Shown: piece after piece, positions 60,291 through 64,000 of the stretch | How the letters are laid out: each line of letters begins with the position of its first letter | Numbering within the stretch: position 1 is the stretch's first letter | Source: Streptomyces lydicus | GTDB lineage: Bacteria; Actinomycetota; Actinomycetes; Streptomycetales; Streptomycetaceae | Direction: 5' to 3' | DNA: 64,000 nucleotides | Assembly: GCF_001729485.1 (NCBI RefSeq) | Contig: NZ_CP017157.1 | Location: 5,890,001-5,954,000, forward strand | Notes under the pieces: model-generated | Database searches by the model: none | Told to the model about the DNA's origin: nothing | Seen by the model: the letters and a program-made list of their open reading frames with translations, nothing else | Translations under genes and position numbers: made by a program

Positions 60291-61100
60291 TCAGCCCAGT
60301 CGGGAGACGGTGCGCGCGCTGAGGTCGATGACGAAGCGGCGGGTGTCGATCCAGCGGCCACCGGTGACCTGGGTGAAGAGGCGGACGCAGCGGTGCTGCC
60401 CGCAGGCCGCGAGGGCGCCCGGCGCGGCGCCTTCCGCGCGGCCCCGGTAGACGAAGCCGGTGACGGTGAGCGGTGCGGGCCCGGTGAGGTCGCGGCCGGT
60501 GGCGTCCCGGTAGTCCTGCCGCAGTCCGGCGCCGAGCGGCGCGGCGATCAGCAGCCGGGCGGCCTCGACGGCCTCGTCGTGTCCGGGCGGCGGCTGGACG
60601 CCGTGCTGGACGTCCGTGGCTTCCACCTTCGAGGTGGTGAGGTTGACCGTCGTACGGACGTAGCCGTCGCCGCGGTAGTCGTAGAAGGAGACGACGGCCC
60701 GGCGCGGCGGGTCCGCGGCCCCGGCCTCCGACGGGTCGGGTTCGGCCAGATCGGTGGTGAGCGGCTCGGGCCCCGGTCGGCCGGTGACGTCCCGCACGGC
60801 GGCGCGCGGGGTGCGCGGCAGCGCCAGGTCCCGGGCGCGGCGCAGCTCGTCGTCGGTGAGCGGGTCCCGCCCCACACCCCGGGCGCCCTGGGCGTGGGCG
60901 TTCTCGACGACGCCGGGCGGCGGCTGCCCGGGGTCGCGGCCCGCCGCGGAGGCGCCGGCCGCGGCGGGCCGGCCGTCCGCGGTACCGGCGGCGCCGGCGC
61001 CCGCGGGCAAGGTGATCGCGGCCATCGCGGCGGTGCCGGTCAGGGCCAGTGCGGCGCCCGCCACGAGCTTGCCGAGGTGGCGGTGCATCAGTCGGTGCAC
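60291..61100 (-). CDS. Secreted protein resembling amine oxidase N-terminal domains
   Basis: 269 residues with a Sec signal peptide (KLVAGAALALTGTAAMAAITLPAGAGA). After a ~35-residue Gly/Ala/Pro region the sequence LTDDELRRARDLAL, RRAVVSFYDYRGDGYVRTTVNL, TTSKVEATDVQHGVQPPPGHDEAVEAARLL and WIDTRRFVIDLSARTVSRL follows the order of copper amine oxidase D2 and D3 domains. It ends 45 nt before the catalytic-domain gene, in the same direction. GTG 61100 has GGGGGGAACC directly upstream; ATG 61088 is the alternative. Confidence 0.7.
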   Translation of the reverse strand: MHRLMHRHLGKLVAGAALALTGTAAMAAITLPAGAGAAGTADGRPAAAGASAAGRDPGQPPPGVVENAHAQGARGVGRDPLTDDELRRARDLALPRTPRAAVRDVTGRPGPEPLTTDLAEPDPSEAGAADPPRRAVVSFYDYRGDGYVRTTVNLTTSKVEATDVQHGVQPPPGHDEAVEAARLLIAAPLGAGLRQDYRDATGRDLTGPAPLTVTGFVYRGRAEGAAPGALAACGQHRCVRLFTQVTGGRWIDTRRFVIDLSARTVSRLG

Positions 61101-61240
61101 GGTTCCCCCCTGCTGTCACTGAGCGTGACACGCATTCCTGGATCCCCCGTGGGTCCCCCAATGGGACGACCTGTAGGACGATCCGACATCGCGACAGGTT
61201 GCCCACCATTCAGCGGAGATCTCGCGAAAAGCCCGCTGTG

Positions 61241-61260
61241 TGCGACAAGTTGCGACAAGT
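61241..61260. repeat. Tandem 10-bp repeat upstream of glgX
   Basis: TGCGACAAGT occurs twice in tandem (61241-61250, 61251-61260) with a related GCGACAGGTT at 61191-61200. It lies in the 242-bp gap between the divergent amine-oxidase and glgX genes, ~80 bp before glgX. Confidence 0.45.
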
Positions 61261-61342
61261 TGGGGAAGGATTTCCCTTCGGTCCGCGGACGTGTGTCGTG
61301 GAGTCGCCGCAGCGCCCGACGAGAAAGTGGAAGAGTCAACGC

Positions 61343-63562
<2,220 letters not shown>

Positions 63563-63656
63563 CGGCGGGGGCGGCGGTACGGGTGGCGGTGCGGTGCGGA
63601 GGATCGGTGCGGCGAGCGATGACGAAACGACCCGCCGACGGGGTACGGGTGTTCCC

Positions 63657-64000
63657 ATGACGCAGCCCTCGAGTCCGTCGCCGACCGCCACCTACCGGCT
63701 GCAGCTCCAGCCGGACTTCCCGTTCGCCGCGGCCGAGCGGGCGGTCCCCCATCTGGCCGAGCTGGGCGTGTCGCACCTGCACCTCTCGCCGGTGCTGGAG
63801 TCGGTGCCCGGCTCGACGCACGGTTACGACGTGGTCGACCACGGGGCGGTACGGGCCGAGCTGGGCGGTGAGCGGGGCCTGCGGCAGCTGGCGGCGACGG
63901 CCCGGGCGCACGGCCTCGGGCTGGTCGTCGACCTCGTGCCGAACCACATGGCGGTGCCGCAGCCGGCGGCGCTGAACGGGCCGCTGTGGGAGGTGCTGCG
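63657..64000 (+). CDS. treY: Malto-oligosyltrehalose synthase, N-terminal part
   Basis: The first ~114 codons are in the window; the rest lies beyond. [53 protein letters not shown] and [15 protein letters not shown] are the typical TreY opening and the first GH13 block. It turns the reducing end of maltodextrins into a trehalose linkage. Placed 94 nt after glgX, same strand, as in many glgX-treY-treZ loci. Confidence 0.93.
   Translation, partial: MTQPSSPSPTATYRLQLQPDFPFAAAERAVPHLAELGVSHLHLSPVLESVPGSTHGYDVVDHGAVRAELGGERGLRQLAATARAHGLGLVVDLVPNHMAVPQPAALNGPLWEVL

Overview
The window is high-GC actinobacterial DNA. GTG, ATG and TTG starts, ATGA/GTGA start-stop overlaps and many families typical of Streptomyces (tandem-IclR pca regulator, SAV2148-family HEPN protein, sulfur-operon leader peptide, SpoIIE-type phosphatases) point to a Streptomyces or close relative. 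I see no tRNA, rRNA, CRISPR array, insertion sequence or phage module; it reads as a chromosome segment rich in catabolic and regulatory loci.

Layout. 1-0.9 kb: end of a serine hydrolase and a small Zn-ribbon protein. 0.9-7.4 kb: a membrane glycosyltransferase-like protein, a membrane-anchored molybdopterin oxidoreductase with a membrane partner, and a tightly coupled leftward operon (epimerase fused to a GT2 glycosyltransferase, DUF2064 transferase, methyltransferase) that looks like an uncharacterised glycoconjugate locus. 7.6-8.8 kb: membrane SpoIIE-type phosphatase. 8.8-20.5 kb: a complete beta-ketoadipate module, read leftward as pcaIJ(fused)-pcaF-pcaH-pcaG-pcaB-pcaL-pobA, with a divergent double-IclR regulator and a PcaK-type transporter. 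The promoters of pcaIJ and pcaK share a 25-bp three-half-site operator, so uptake and the whole route from 4-hydroxybenzoate to succinyl-CoA plus acetyl-CoA are probably under one regulator. 20.7-26.7 kb: BrkB-like membrane protein, AidB-type dehydrogenase, GAF regulator, LLM flavin oxidoreductase.

26.7-29.2 kb holds an RsbQ-RsbP-like pair plus a STAS protein in one translationally coupled operon, resembling the Bacillus energy-stress input module. 29.4-30.9 kb: class F sortase (its RBS lies in a perfect hairpin) and a GNAT enzyme. 30.9-40.6 kb: assimilatory sulfur locus, with a leader peptide and attenuator-like hairpin, sulfite reductase, a 60-aa Zn-ribbon protein, APS reductase, APS kinase, ATP sulfurylase (CysD/CysN), a sulfonate ABC transporter, and a sirohydrochlorin chelatase that can supply siroheme to the sulfite reductase. 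A palindromic repeat lies inside the cysN coding region.

40.7-43.6 kb: alpha-glucosidase with divergent LacI regulator and paired operators. 43.6-49.7 kb: PadR/FAD-monooxygenase pair, processive-type GT2, TetR/MFS efflux pair with two palindromic operators. 49.8-54.5 kb: secreted subtilase and a sugar ABC operon lacking its ATPase. 54.7-58.8 kb: phosphotransferase, DEDDh exonuclease, SDR, HEPN-family protein. 58.9-61.1 kb: two secreted proteins that together look like a split copper amine oxidase with an altered cofactor motif. 61.3 kb to the end: glgX and the start of treY, a glycogen-to-trehalose route.
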